Part shown: positions 26,535 through 35,085 of the stretch, piece by piece | Numbering within the stretch: position 1 is the first letter of the stretch | Layout of the letters: each line of letters opens with the position of its first letter | Source: Lachnospiraceae bacterium | Lineage (GTDB): Bacteria; Bacillota; Clostridia; Lachnospirales; Lachnospiraceae | DNA: 64,000 nucleotides | Assembly (NCBI GenBank): GCA_029068555.1 | Contig: JAIECJ010000094.1 | Span: forward strand, 62,001-126,000 | Direction of reading: 5' to 3' | The notes under the pieces: model-generated | Seen by the model: only the letters and a program-made list of their open reading frames with translations | Told to the model about the DNA's origin: nothing | Databases searched by the model: none | Made by a program: the position numbers and the translations under genes

Positions 26535-27062
26535 ATGGAAAAAATAGTATTTATTATTAATGGCAACGGCGGTGCTGGCAAAGATACATTATGTGATTTT
26601 GCTGCCAGACATTTTAAGGTACAAAGTATATCTTCGATTACACCGATCAAAGAGATTGCACGAAAATACGGTGGATGGGATGGTGAAAAGGACGATAAAT
26701 CTCGAAAATTTTTGGCGGGTTTAAAACAATTATTTGTTGACTATAATGATCTTCCGTTTCAGTATTTGTGCTCGGAATATAATAAATTTTTAAAAAGCAA
26801 GTCTCAGATTTTATTTGTTCATATTCGTGAAGGCGCCGAAATAGATAAGTTTAAAGAGCACATATCAGGGATATGCTACACGCTTTTGATTACAAGAGAG
26901 ATGAATGAGGCGATTCGATGGGGAAATGCATCTGATGATAATGTAAAGATGTATAACTATGATTTAGTCTATGAAAATAATAAGCCGCTTAAAGAATCAG
27001 AACAGGATTTTTGTGAGTTTCTGATAAAGAATACACAGGGAAAACTGCGCAGAGCGGATTAG
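26535..27062 (+). CDS. Deoxynucleotide-monophosphate-kinase-like P-loop NTPase
   Basis: A Walker A loop sits at the start: FIINGNGGAGKDTLCDF, with the Asp after Lys seen in dNMP kinases and dephospho-CoA-kinase-like enzymes. LFVHIREGAEIDKF resembles the Walker B and lid region, and DLVYENN near the C-terminus is typical of kinases checking the bound nucleotide. At 175 residues it is complete for this class. ATG 26535 puts the protein directly at the first strand; the longer reading from 26469 adds an unmatched leader. It lies between the SMEK/lipoprotein pair and rdrA. A role in nucleotide metabolism next to a nucleotide-deaminating defence system is suggestive only. Confidence 0.6.
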   Translation: MEKIVFIINGNGGAGKDTLCDFAARHFKVQSISSITPIKEIARKYGGWDGEKDDKSRKFLAGLKQLFVDYNDLPFQYLCSEYNKFLKSKSQILFVHIREGAEIDKFKEHISGICYTLLITREMNEAIRWGNASDDNVKMYNYDLVYENNKPLKESEQDFCEFLIKNTQGKLRRAD

Positions 27063-27104
27063 GAAATATGGATTTTCAGTTGAGGGAGAGAATGAGGAAT
27101 AGTT

Positions 27105-27124
27105 TTGGTCAATTCTGTCCCTTG
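27105..27124 (+). repeat. REP-like half element, copy 3
   Basis: An exact copy of GGTCAATTCTGTCCCTT with the same flanking bases as copy 2. It lies in the 321-bp gap between the kinase-like gene and rdrA. Confidence 0.75.
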
Positions 27125-27183
27125 CTTTGTTTGGTAAAAAATGATAGTTTTATAGTAGATGGTATTATGCTTTTTGTGAATAG

Positions 27184-27222
27184 TGCCAGTGTTTTCGTAA
27201 ATAGTAAGTGAAAACACTGGCA
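27184..27222. terminator. Strong hairpin upstream of rdrA
   Basis: TGCCAGTGTTTTC (27184-27196) and GAAAACACTGGCA (27210-27222) are a perfect 13-bp inverted repeat with a 13-base loop; TTTTT follows 8 bases later. It could terminate transcription from upstream or form a leader structure for rdrA. The rest of the gap up to 27383 holds a TTGACA at 27234 without a good -10, and a small hairpin (AAGCGT...ACGCTT) near 27330. Confidence 0.5.
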
Positions 27223-27383
27223 TCTGAACGTTTTTGACAGTTATGTAAATTCACAGATTCTGACGGGAAGGGAGGACTTTTGAAATGGAAATTGAGGTAA
27301 AGATATAACAGAGCGGGAAGAATAGGAAAGCGTTGGAAACGCTTATGTACTGCAATGAATAAACAGAAAGATTGGAGATTAAC

Positions 27384-30146
27384 ATGGAACGGACAAATGA
27401 AAAAAATTTAACAATTATAAAAGATAATGAATTTCGCATTTTTGTCAATGAGCATATTGACAGTGATGATGTATTTCTTGAGCAGTATAGACGGGCTGCA
27501 TCAATGATGAACGAGATTATTGGCGCATCGGGTGATACGAAACATATGTGGAAAGACCATGAGTATGAAAATAATATAATTGCATTTTGCGGCGGCAGGG
27601 GAGAAGGAAAAAGTAGTGTTATGACTACTTTTGTCAATGCAGCATGCAATTATGCCAGGGATGCGAACTATGGGAATAGTAAGTTTTTTGAGGCGTATGG
27701 AAAGGAACATATGAATAATATCTATTTGGCTGATCCTGTCATAATAGATCCATCGACTTTTGATAATGTGCATAATGTGCTCGATATTATACTGGCTAAA
27801 ATATTCAGCAAATTTAATGATAAGTATGTAGAGGATAATGAATGTGTTGATTCAAGAATGAGGGAAGCAATGATAGACCAATTTCAGAAGGTCTATAAAT
27901 GTGTATCTTTGATTAATAATCAGACAAAAATGCTGGATGACGAGTTTGATTATGAGGGAAATATCAGCAAGCTTTCTAAATTGGGAGAGAGCACCAACTT
28001 GAAAAGGGAGTTAAAAAAGCTGGTTACAGACTACTTGGATTTTATGGAAAAGTGCCAGAAAAACACAAGCACATCCAAGAAAAAGTTTCTTATGATTGCT
28101 ATAGATGACTTAGATTTGTGCAATTCAAATGTCTATAAAATGGCGGAGCAGATTAGAAAATATTTGATTGTACCACAGGTAATAATCGTTATGGCTGTCC
28201 GGATTGAACAGCTCAAGCTTTGTGTGCAGGAAATGAATCTGCATGATTTTGAAATGTTGTCGAAATCAGGATTTAACGCCATGATTGCAGACGAAACAAA
28301 GACAATGGCTGAGCGATATGTCGCGAAGCTAATTCCCATCGCAAGAAGAATATACTTACCCAGCGTGCAGGAGCTTGTGGACACACATATCACATATAAA
28401 AAATCGGTAAACGGAGAGACAATCTGGGATTCGAAGATCAAAGAAAACGCTGGGCAGGATGGTTCTTATAAGCTAGTCCTGCCGATTCTTGACCTGATTT
28501 ATGCAAAGACAGGAATGTGCTTTTTACCGGAGAGAAATGGAAACAGTTTTTTACTTCCATATAATCTGCGCGATATGATCAATCTGATTGTTATGTTGAT
28601 TGACATGGAAAATCCGTCAGGTAATGATGGAATCTATTATAAAAATATAGAGCGGTTTCGCCGCTATTTCGAGAAAGAGTGGGTTGGCAATCTGCAATAT
28701 GTGGAGCTGGCAGAGGAGATGCAGGAGATGATTGGTATGGATGTTGACAGTCTGCATTTTAATACTTACTGGTGGCTCGAAAAAATTTTCAAAAATTCTG
28801 AGCGGCGAAAGGATGATGAGAATATTTCTGTTATAGCAAATTCGATAAGCGCCCCTGAAAAAATCAAACAGAACCAGAATAATAATTTTTATGAGTCACT
28901 TGAATGGTTTGAAGTGTTTGACAAAAATGTTTATGAGCAGCGGGAAAAAAGGTATTCGTATGGATTTCGAACTTTATATACAATAAGGCTTAGTGAACTG
29001 CTAAGACAGGGAAAATATGGCGGATTATCATTTATGATCAATGGTTATATATGGGGAACCCGATTTGCCAATATTCTTCCCGCAGAACAGACTGAAAAAA
29101 TAGACAGAACGCGCTTTATGTTTGACACATATGAATGTTTTTTGGAAATTTACCGTTTTATAAACAAGGATACAAAAGGAATTGGTATTAACGTGCCTGC
29201 GGACAGATATATGATTTCATCAATTGCGGCAGAAGATATTGATAAGAATATTTTACCGTGGACACTTTTGGGATTATTGGCAAATGTGTATAAGAATGGT
29301 ACTTATCAGGGATCGTATTCTGCAGAAGGTGTAATTATATATGACAATTATCAGCTTGTTTCGGAGGTTCAAATAAGCCTTGAAAATTACCTGGCAGGAA
29401 TGGTCGATTTGGATATGATTTATGAGAAAGTCAATATGTCTAAACTTGGAATTGATAAAAATAAGTTTATGGCTAAGGCTGAGGGTTGGAAAAAGTATAA
29501 TGAAGATGCGATTGATTTAGTAAGAAATTTGGTCTCCAATGTAGATGTACTGCTGGAAATAATAGATTACTGTATAGAAAACAGGGACTATAAAGAGGCG
29601 TCTGAGGGCAGGCGCACCCAAAAGCTGGTTGAGAAGTTTTTTGACAATATCGAAGATTTCATGAAAAAGCAGGGATTTTCAAAAGGTGTTGATAAACTAA
29701 GGTATTTTTATTATGGCGATAATGCAGCAATAAACATCAGTGATATATATGCGCAGCTTTTTGACACCAATATTTTGTTGGCAAAAACAAGAAAAAAGAC
29801 CAAAACTATGGTAGAGGAGTTTGCAGCGAAACTAAGAGGAACATCAAAAGAAAGAGATGGGAAAAATAACTATGAAAAGGTTTCTTTGTATTTGATGACG
29901 CAGACTGCAAAAAATGCGAAGAAGAATCTGGATACACTTGCGTCAAATGTAAATCATAGTTTTTCTGCCAGCAATGAAAAGCTTGGTGAAAAGATGGTTA
30001 AAGAGCTGAGTGATTTTTACAGGTCAATTATAGAAATCTATCAGCGGGATAATGAGGAAGTACTGCCTGCCAAGCTATTGGAAGAATATAAGGAAATAAT
30101 GAGAACAATGCAAGACGTAAATCCCAAATATGTTGGTTTGGAATAA
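27384..30146 (+). CDS. rdrA: RADAR defence ATPase RdrA
   Basis: The 920-residue product has an N-terminal P-loop (FCGGRGEGKSSVM, K76-S77) and a Walker-B-like strand FLMIAIDDLDLC (D241-D242). Long helical regions fill the rest. Size, P-loop position and, above all, the neighbouring large adenosine deaminase match RdrA of RADAR, an anti-phage system in which an RdrA ring associates with the RdrB deaminase to convert adenine nucleotides or RNA to inosine forms on infection. The P-loop and deaminase partnership are seen directly; the RADAR name rests on family knowledge. ATG 27384 follows GGAG at 6 bases. rdrB begins 17 bp after the stop. Confidence 0.82.
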   Translation: MERTNEKNLTIIKDNEFRIFVNEHIDSDDVFLEQYRRAASMMNEIIGASGDTKHMWKDHEYENNIIAFCGGRGEGKSSVMTTFVNAACNYARDANYGNSKFFEAYGKEHMNNIYLADPVIIDPSTFDNVHNVLDIILAKIFSKFNDKYVEDNECVDSRMREAMIDQFQKVYKCVSLINNQTKMLDDEFDYEGNISKLSKLGESTNLKRELKKLVTDYLDFMEKCQKNTSTSKKKFLMIAIDDLDLCNSNVYKMAEQIRKYLIVPQVIIVMAVRIEQLKLCVQEMNLHDFEMLSKSGFNAMIADETKTMAERYVAKLIPIARRIYLPSVQELVDTHITYKKSVNGETIWDSKIKENAGQDGSYKLVLPILDLIYAKTGMCFLPERNGNSFLLPYNLRDMINLIVMLIDMENPSGNDGIYYKNIERFRRYFEKEWVGNLQYVELAEEMQEMIGMDVDSLHFNTYWWLEKIFKNSERRKDDENISVIANSISAPEKIKQNQNNNFYESLEWFEVFDKNVYEQREKRYSYGFRTLYTIRLSELLRQGKYGGLSFMINGYIWGTRFANILPAEQTEKIDRTRFMFDTYECFLEIYRFINKDTKGIGINVPADRYMISSIAAEDIDKNILPWTLLGLLANVYKNGTYQGSYSAEGVIIYDNYQLVSEVQISLENYLAGMVDLDMIYEKVNMSKLGIDKNKFMAKAEGWKKYNEDAIDLVRNLVSNVDVLLEIIDYCIENRDYKEASEGRRTQKLVEKFFDNIEDFMKKQGFSKGVDKLRYFYYGDNAAINISDIYAQLFDTNILLAKTRKKTKTMVEEFAAKLRGTSKERDGKNNYEKVSLYLMTQTAKNAKKNLDTLASNVNHSFSASNEKLGEKMVKELSDFYRSIIEIYQRDNEEVLPAKLLEEYKEIMRTMQDVNPKYVGLE

Positions 30147-30163
30147 TACAATGAGGAAAATAA

Positions 30164-32716
30164 ATGGATATCGAAAGAGGAAATCTTGAAATCGTATTTA
30201 AAGAAATCTTTTATACAAATATAACATATAATTGTCCAGATCCAAGGAAGCGGCATGATTATGCAAGGGTTAACAAGGATCTCTATATGTGGCATTCACA
30301 AAAGGTTTTCAGGCATCAGTCAGAGGATGAACGACTGAATAATTTTCAGTTGATGACACAGACAATGCAGTCTGGTTCAAAATATGAGCCAAGTGTTTTC
30401 CAGCTGATTACAGATGCATCGAAAAAAATGTTGATTTATGGAAACAATGAAATTCGCTGCAGGTTTGATGAGATGCTAAGGTGGAGAGAGATATCCCTTC
30501 AGATGGGGCAGGATTTTTTTACATGTGCTTTTTTGGCGGACTATGATTTGAACAGAGGCGGCACAACACAGTTTTTCGCATGGATTCCGATTATAATGAG
30601 CGACAATGACAGGCTGCATAACATTTTGAAAAAAGGGATGGCAGAAAACCATTTTCATCTAAACGGTTCCACGAAAGTATTTGAACTCAATTGGATGTGC
30701 CTGATGAATCTGATAGAAGGGCGCAGACATGATTTCAAGAAAATACGCGGTGCTTTACAGGAATCCAGTATTGACAGAATAATGGAAGGAGGGCATAAAG
30801 AAAATCTTTATGCGGAATGCCAGAGAGCGGCATTATACAGGGTATATTTGTTTGCACAGCTCAGAAAGGACGAGTACTTAATTGAAAAAACCACAGGAAT
30901 TTTAAATAAAGTAAGACGCGGCATGTGCATTGAGGTATATACGTCAGAGATTCAGGATGCAATTGTACTGGCTAAGAGCTTGTATGGGGCAAGAGTGGAC
31001 GGGAAGGCATTGCTTGATTATGCGTTACAGAAAGATATGATTGACAGGAACAATAATGCATGCCGTTTGTTAGCGGGTGAGAGAAAATTTCTTTATGAGT
31101 GTTATAAAGCGTGTTTTGATAATGCGTTTAATAGTTATCAAAAAAATATGTTTTACCAATATTTATTAATTCGCACACATTTTAGGGGAGAGCTGATTCA
31201 GATTAACCGCCAGGTTGGTTTTGCAAATTTTTCAAACTATCAGGACAGGAAAGAATATTTTATTGAAGGGCAGCGCGAATATGAAAAGGAACTTATAAAA
31301 CTGGCTGTGTGCGAACCCCTCGAAAAGAAGAATATGATTTCCCTCGAGGCCCGCATTTGTCCGAAAAATACAGCGGTGAAATTGTACAGATGCATAAAGG
31401 AAAATGAAAAGGTCATTGATGGAAAGAACGGTGCTGATAACAGGAAAGTGAGTGACAAATTAATATATGTTTTACACTTTCCGAAATGCTATGACTTGGG
31501 ATTTGCCCGCGGCATGCCGCGAAACTATAATGTGCGTTCGGCGACGATGAAACAGACGAAGGCGCTAGTCAGTCTCCTTGAGCGGGGGACAAGCGTTAAC
31601 AGATACATTCGTGGAATAGATGCATGCTCTAGTGAGCTGGCGTGCCGTCCGGAGGTTTTTGCACAAGCTTTTCGGTATTTGACCGGCATAACCTATGATT
31701 ACAGTGCTGAAAATAACGATATGCCTTTCGGACAGCTAAGGAAGGGGGCAAGACTACATACAACATATCATGCCGGAGAAGACTTTTTTGACATTGCAGA
31801 CGGACTCCGGGCAATAGACGAAACGATACTTTTTTGCGGGCTTGGAAGAGGCAGCAGGATTGGACATGCTCTAGCGTTGGGGATCAATCCATATGAGTAT
31901 TATAAGTACAAGGGAAACAAACTGGTAATTTCAAAGCAGGTTATGCTGGATGATATTGCATGGATACTATGCACGGCTGATGAATGGGGATGCAGCATGG
32001 ATAGTCAGCTGCGTGCAGAGCTAAATGAAAAATATTATGAAATCTATAATCAGATATATCAGGAAAACAACAGTAAATGCAGCGTGTCAGTACTGGATTA
32101 TTTTCAGAGCTGGAAATTAAGGGGAGACAACCCGGCGGTATACCGCCTGGAAGCAAAAGCATTTCAGAAAAGACTCCGGCGTACTGAGCTGCAGAAAATA
32201 AAACGTTATGAATTTAACGATAAGGTCAATGACAGCATTAGGAAGAATGATAAATTTAGGAAATTGTATTACGATTATCACTATAATGAGAATGTGCGAA
32301 AAAAGGGTGACGAGATGGAAGAACTGAAAGTTGACTACCGCTATGCGGATATCATATATCAGCTTCAGGAGAAAATGATTTCCAAATTAGTCACAGAGGG
32401 AATCGGCATTGAAACAAATCCATCCTCAAACTATCTGATTGGAACAATCACAAAATATGAGGAACATCCAATATTGCGATTCAATTCTAAGATTCTCAAG
32501 ACGGACATCAAAAATAATATGTCGTTAAGTGTGTCTATAAATACAGATGATCAGGGAGTTTTTGATACTTTGCTGGAAAATGAATATGCCTTGATGGCGC
32601 TGGCGCTAAAGAAATCAAAGGATGAAAAAAGACAGGCAATATATGACGCCGAGGATATTTACAAATGGATTGACTACGTGCGGGAAATGGGGGTAGAACA
32701 AGTTTTTATCAATTAA
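30164..32716 (+). CDS. rdrB: RADAR defence adenosine deaminase RdrB
   Basis: This 850-residue protein carries every zinc and catalytic motif of the adenosine deaminase barrel: NHFHLNGS (H163, H165), YHAGED (H536, E539), RIGHAL (H568) and NTDDQGVF (D795-D796). It is about 2.5 times larger than housekeeping adenosine deaminases; the extra helical insertions between the first and second motifs and the long middle are as expected for RdrB, which builds a large shell with RdrA. All catalytic residues are intact, so the system should be active. GAGGAAA precedes the ATG. No third gene such as the RdrD membrane protein follows. Confidence 0.88.
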   Translation: MDIERGNLEIVFKEIFYTNITYNCPDPRKRHDYARVNKDLYMWHSQKVFRHQSEDERLNNFQLMTQTMQSGSKYEPSVFQLITDASKKMLIYGNNEIRCRFDEMLRWREISLQMGQDFFTCAFLADYDLNRGGTTQFFAWIPIIMSDNDRLHNILKKGMAENHFHLNGSTKVFELNWMCLMNLIEGRRHDFKKIRGALQESSIDRIMEGGHKENLYAECQRAALYRVYLFAQLRKDEYLIEKTTGILNKVRRGMCIEVYTSEIQDAIVLAKSLYGARVDGKALLDYALQKDMIDRNNNACRLLAGERKFLYECYKACFDNAFNSYQKNMFYQYLLIRTHFRGELIQINRQVGFANFSNYQDRKEYFIEGQREYEKELIKLAVCEPLEKKNMISLEARICPKNTAVKLYRCIKENEKVIDGKNGADNRKVSDKLIYVLHFPKCYDLGFARGMPRNYNVRSATMKQTKALVSLLERGTSVNRYIRGIDACSSELACRPEVFAQAFRYLTGITYDYSAENNDMPFGQLRKGARLHTTYHAGEDFFDIADGLRAIDETILFCGLGRGSRIGHALALGINPYEYYKYKGNKLVISKQVMLDDIAWILCTADEWGCSMDSQLRAELNEKYYEIYNQIYQENNSKCSVSVLDYFQSWKLRGDNPAVYRLEAKAFQKRLRRTELQKIKRYEFNDKVNDSIRKNDKFRKLYYDYHYNENVRKKGDEMEELKVDYRYADIIYQLQEKMISKLVTEGIGIETNPSSNYLIGTITKYEEHPILRFNSKILKTDIKNNMSLSVSINTDDQGVFDTLLENEYALMALALKKSKDEKRQAIYDAEDIYKWIDYVREMGVEQVFIN

Positions 32717-32728
32717 ATGAATAGGCGC

Positions 32729-32789
32729 TATGGTAAGGTTACAAAATATCAAAGAAGATTGAAACACGCTCTAGCACAGTGAGAATTAG
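32729..32789 (+). repeat. Direct repeat, right copy
   Basis: This is the partner of 23182-23262 in the same orientation, beginning 13 bp after the rdrB stop. It lacks the internal hairpin segment. The 350-bp gap from 32717 to 33066 contains this repeat and REP-like copy 4, and otherwise only the leader of the next operon. Confidence 0.65.
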
Positions 32790-32881
32790 TCAGCAGGGTT
32801 TTGCATCTGGTAATATAAATGAGTATTTCTGTATAGATAAGGCGAGATTTACAGGGAATGGCAGGAGTGTCTAAAATGTAT

Positions 32882-32927
32882 AAGGGACAGAATTGACATA
32901 ATGGGTGTTGGTCAATTCTGTCCCTTG
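32882..32927. repeat. REP-like full palindrome, copy 4
   Basis: AAGGGACAGAATTGAC (32882-32897) pairs with GTCAATTCTGTCCCTT (32911-32926) around a short loop. It is one of two complete palindromes of the family and lies between rdrB and the three-component operon. Confidence 0.8.
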
Positions 32928-33066
32928 AATATGTTAGATAATAGTGATGTAATATTTATAAGAAATTTGTCAGAATATGTACTGTAAAGAATATCATAAC
33001 TTTATAAGGCGTTGCGAAGCCTAAAGCTTTATGAATACCGGGATAAACATATTAAGGAGTAATAGC

Positions 33067-34368
33067 GTGGCGAGAGGAAATGATGCAATTCCAACTTGGA
33101 GCGGATTTAATTACCAGGGAAAGATAATGCTGCTCTATATTATTAATTTAATGAATCAGGCAGCAGCCGATAAGGACAAAAGAGAATATTCCGTAGAATT
33201 GGAAAAAACAGAAGATTTCTGTATTCTTTGTGATAGAAAATACATATCCTTTCATCAGGTCAAAGCATGGTTGTCGACAAACAAATGGAGGAGCTACATT
33301 GATGCAATGGATAAGCTGCTAAAGCATAGAAACGATTGTAATGTATTAAATGCGAAATGCTATCTCGTGACAGCAAAGGAGATAAAAGACTGGAATGATA
33401 CGGCAAATACATACAGCCCGGAAATAGAACCATATAAGTATCAGTCGAATGTTGTGAGCGTTTGTGATGTTGGGAAGTTTATTGTGGAGGAAATTAAGAC
33501 GTATTTGAACAATAAGGGACATGCGGCAGCACACGCGGAGATTGTGTATGGTGAATTGTGCCTGTATCTGGATGACCTGATAGCCGCAATGCATAAAAAA
33601 GGAGCAAAAAATAGATGCTATACGATTCTGTTTTCTGAGATTGCCGGAAAAATGGAAGAAGCTGTTAATAAGACAACTGTGCGGGAGGAATTCTATTTAA
33701 AAGAAAAAGTGTATGAATATATTATGGGTAATATAGAGCGTGTGTTCGGGGAGTTTTGTCAGGATGAATGCGGAATGGTTTTAACAGATTGTGGTAAAAA
33801 GTGTGCGGCGAAGGAAGCCCATGACAAGATGATGGAAATCTCCGATTATACAAATTTCTGCAAAATACTGAATCCGAGTAAAATAGATGGGTGGAACAAT
33901 GCACTGACCATGGCTGCAAATTTTCCGGAAGACAAATTACAAAGTGAAATTTACGAATTGCTTTATCAAAGCAAAAGTCCAAAAAAGGTTTCAGGGGATG
34001 AGAACAGCATATATCTGGAATCAAAATTTTCAAAATCCCCCAATGGCAGGATTATGCCTACTTTTCTGGATTTGTCAAGGGTGAACGGAAAAGAAGAAGC
34101 TTTACAGAGGAAATTTCAAAACATAATAAAAAATACGGATATTTCACATCTTTTAGAAGGTAACAGTATTACTGTGATACCTGGAAATTATATGGGAAAA
34201 TTATCCCAGGCAAAAATAACTTCCGGCTGGCAAAAAAGTAACCCGGAAAAAGGCAGTGAGGAAAAAAATAATCCGGAAGAAAGCATAAGTCATTATTATA
34301 GGGACATAGAACTGATTTCCTCAGAAGAACTGCGCCAATATTTTGAGAAGAACGGAGGCAATCAATGA
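33067..34368 (+). CDS. ABC-3C system nuclease-like effector protein
   Basis: The N-terminus (TWSGFNYQGKIMLLYIINLM, then VELEKTEDF and HQVKA: E46, D50, Q64, K66) has the layout of the Cap4/DUF4297-type restriction-endonuclease fold found in defence effectors, so it probably cuts DNA. The remaining 330 residues are helical and should bind the partner proteins. GTG 33067 is chosen as start because AAGGAG lies 7 bases upstream; the ATG at 33031 has no site. It overlaps the middle component by 4 bp. The order (nuclease, small middle component, Rad50-like ATPase) matches the ABC three-component systems described by comparative genomics. Experimental function is largely unknown. Confidence 0.68.
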   Translation: MARGNDAIPTWSGFNYQGKIMLLYIINLMNQAAADKDKREYSVELEKTEDFCILCDRKYISFHQVKAWLSTNKWRSYIDAMDKLLKHRNDCNVLNAKCYLVTAKEIKDWNDTANTYSPEIEPYKYQSNVVSVCDVGKFIVEEIKTYLNNKGHAAAHAEIVYGELCLYLDDLIAAMHKKGAKNRCYTILFSEIAGKMEEAVNKTTVREEFYLKEKVYEYIMGNIERVFGEFCQDECGMVLTDCGKKCAAKEAHDKMMEISDYTNFCKILNPSKIDGWNNALTMAANFPEDKLQSEIYELLYQSKSPKKVSGDENSIYLESKFSKSPNGRIMPTFLDLSRVNGKEEALQRKFQNIIKNTDISHLLEGNSITVIPGNYMGKLSQAKITSGWQKSNPEKGSEEKNNPEESISHYYRDIELISSEELRQYFEKNGGNQ

Positions 34369-35084
34369 TAAATACCATAATAGACATTATTCATTCGCTA
34401 AATGGAGGCAGTGTCATTCCATTCCAATCAGATGAAACAACGACGGTTGATTTAGGGAATGACGCGGTAAAATTGTTTGTCGACTCATCGGGAACAGAAA
34501 AAAAATACTATTACTTTGCTGCATATAAAATGGATGATGAGAAAAAAGATAATTTAGGGCAGATTGAAAGGAATGTATTTGGGAGTGAGGTGCACAAAGG
34601 CGGCGAAAAACCCAATCCGAGTGATTCTTATATGATTTTATTTTGGAAAGTTGACGCAATTGATGAGAAAATTTTCCCATATGTTATCAACGTCGAAGAA
34701 AACGAATTTTTTTATAAAAAATATGTTTTTTACTATACTGAACAGGAACTTGCCGGTTTTAAAAAATGGTATAGGGACATGCAAATGAAAGGGGACGTTA
34801 ACCTTGAGAACGTTCTGAATTTAGTAAGGAATTTGGATGAGGAATCAGATCATGTAAAATTTTTCATTCGTTTACTGATAAAAGTCCCTTTTTTAAATCC
34901 AGTATTTCCAAAGGCAGTTATGGAAGACTTTGACAAAATGGTACAGGCAAAAATAAATGTAAGTAAAAAGAAACAACAAGAGGTTAAAAGTGTAAATGAT
35001 ATTTTTTTGAGAGCAATAAATGATGATGAAGACATGGAAAAACTATCTGATATAATATATCAGAAATTCATGGAGGAAAAATAG
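34365..35084 (+). CDS. ABC-3C system middle component
   Basis: The 239-residue protein has an alpha/beta N-terminal half with repeated acidic strands (YYYFAAYKMDDEKKDN, YMILFWKVDAID) and a helical C-terminal half. No enzyme motif is visible. Between a nuclease-like effector and an SMC/Rad50-like ATPase, with overlapping ATGA on the left and a 1-bp gap on the right, it fits the small linking component of ABC-3C systems. GGAGG lies just before its ATG. The assignment depends mainly on context. Confidence 0.6.
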   Translation: MINTIIDIIHSLNGGSVIPFQSDETTTVDLGNDAVKLFVDSSGTEKKYYYFAAYKMDDEKKDNLGQIERNVFGSEVHKGGEKPNPSDSYMILFWKVDAIDEKIFPYVINVEENEFFYKKYVFYYTEQELAGFKKWYRDMQMKGDVNLENVLNLVRNLDEESDHVKFFIRLLIKVPFLNPVFPKAVMEDFDKMVQAKINVSKKKQQEVKSVNDIFLRAINDDEDMEKLSDIIYQKFMEEK

Positions 35085-35085
35085 T

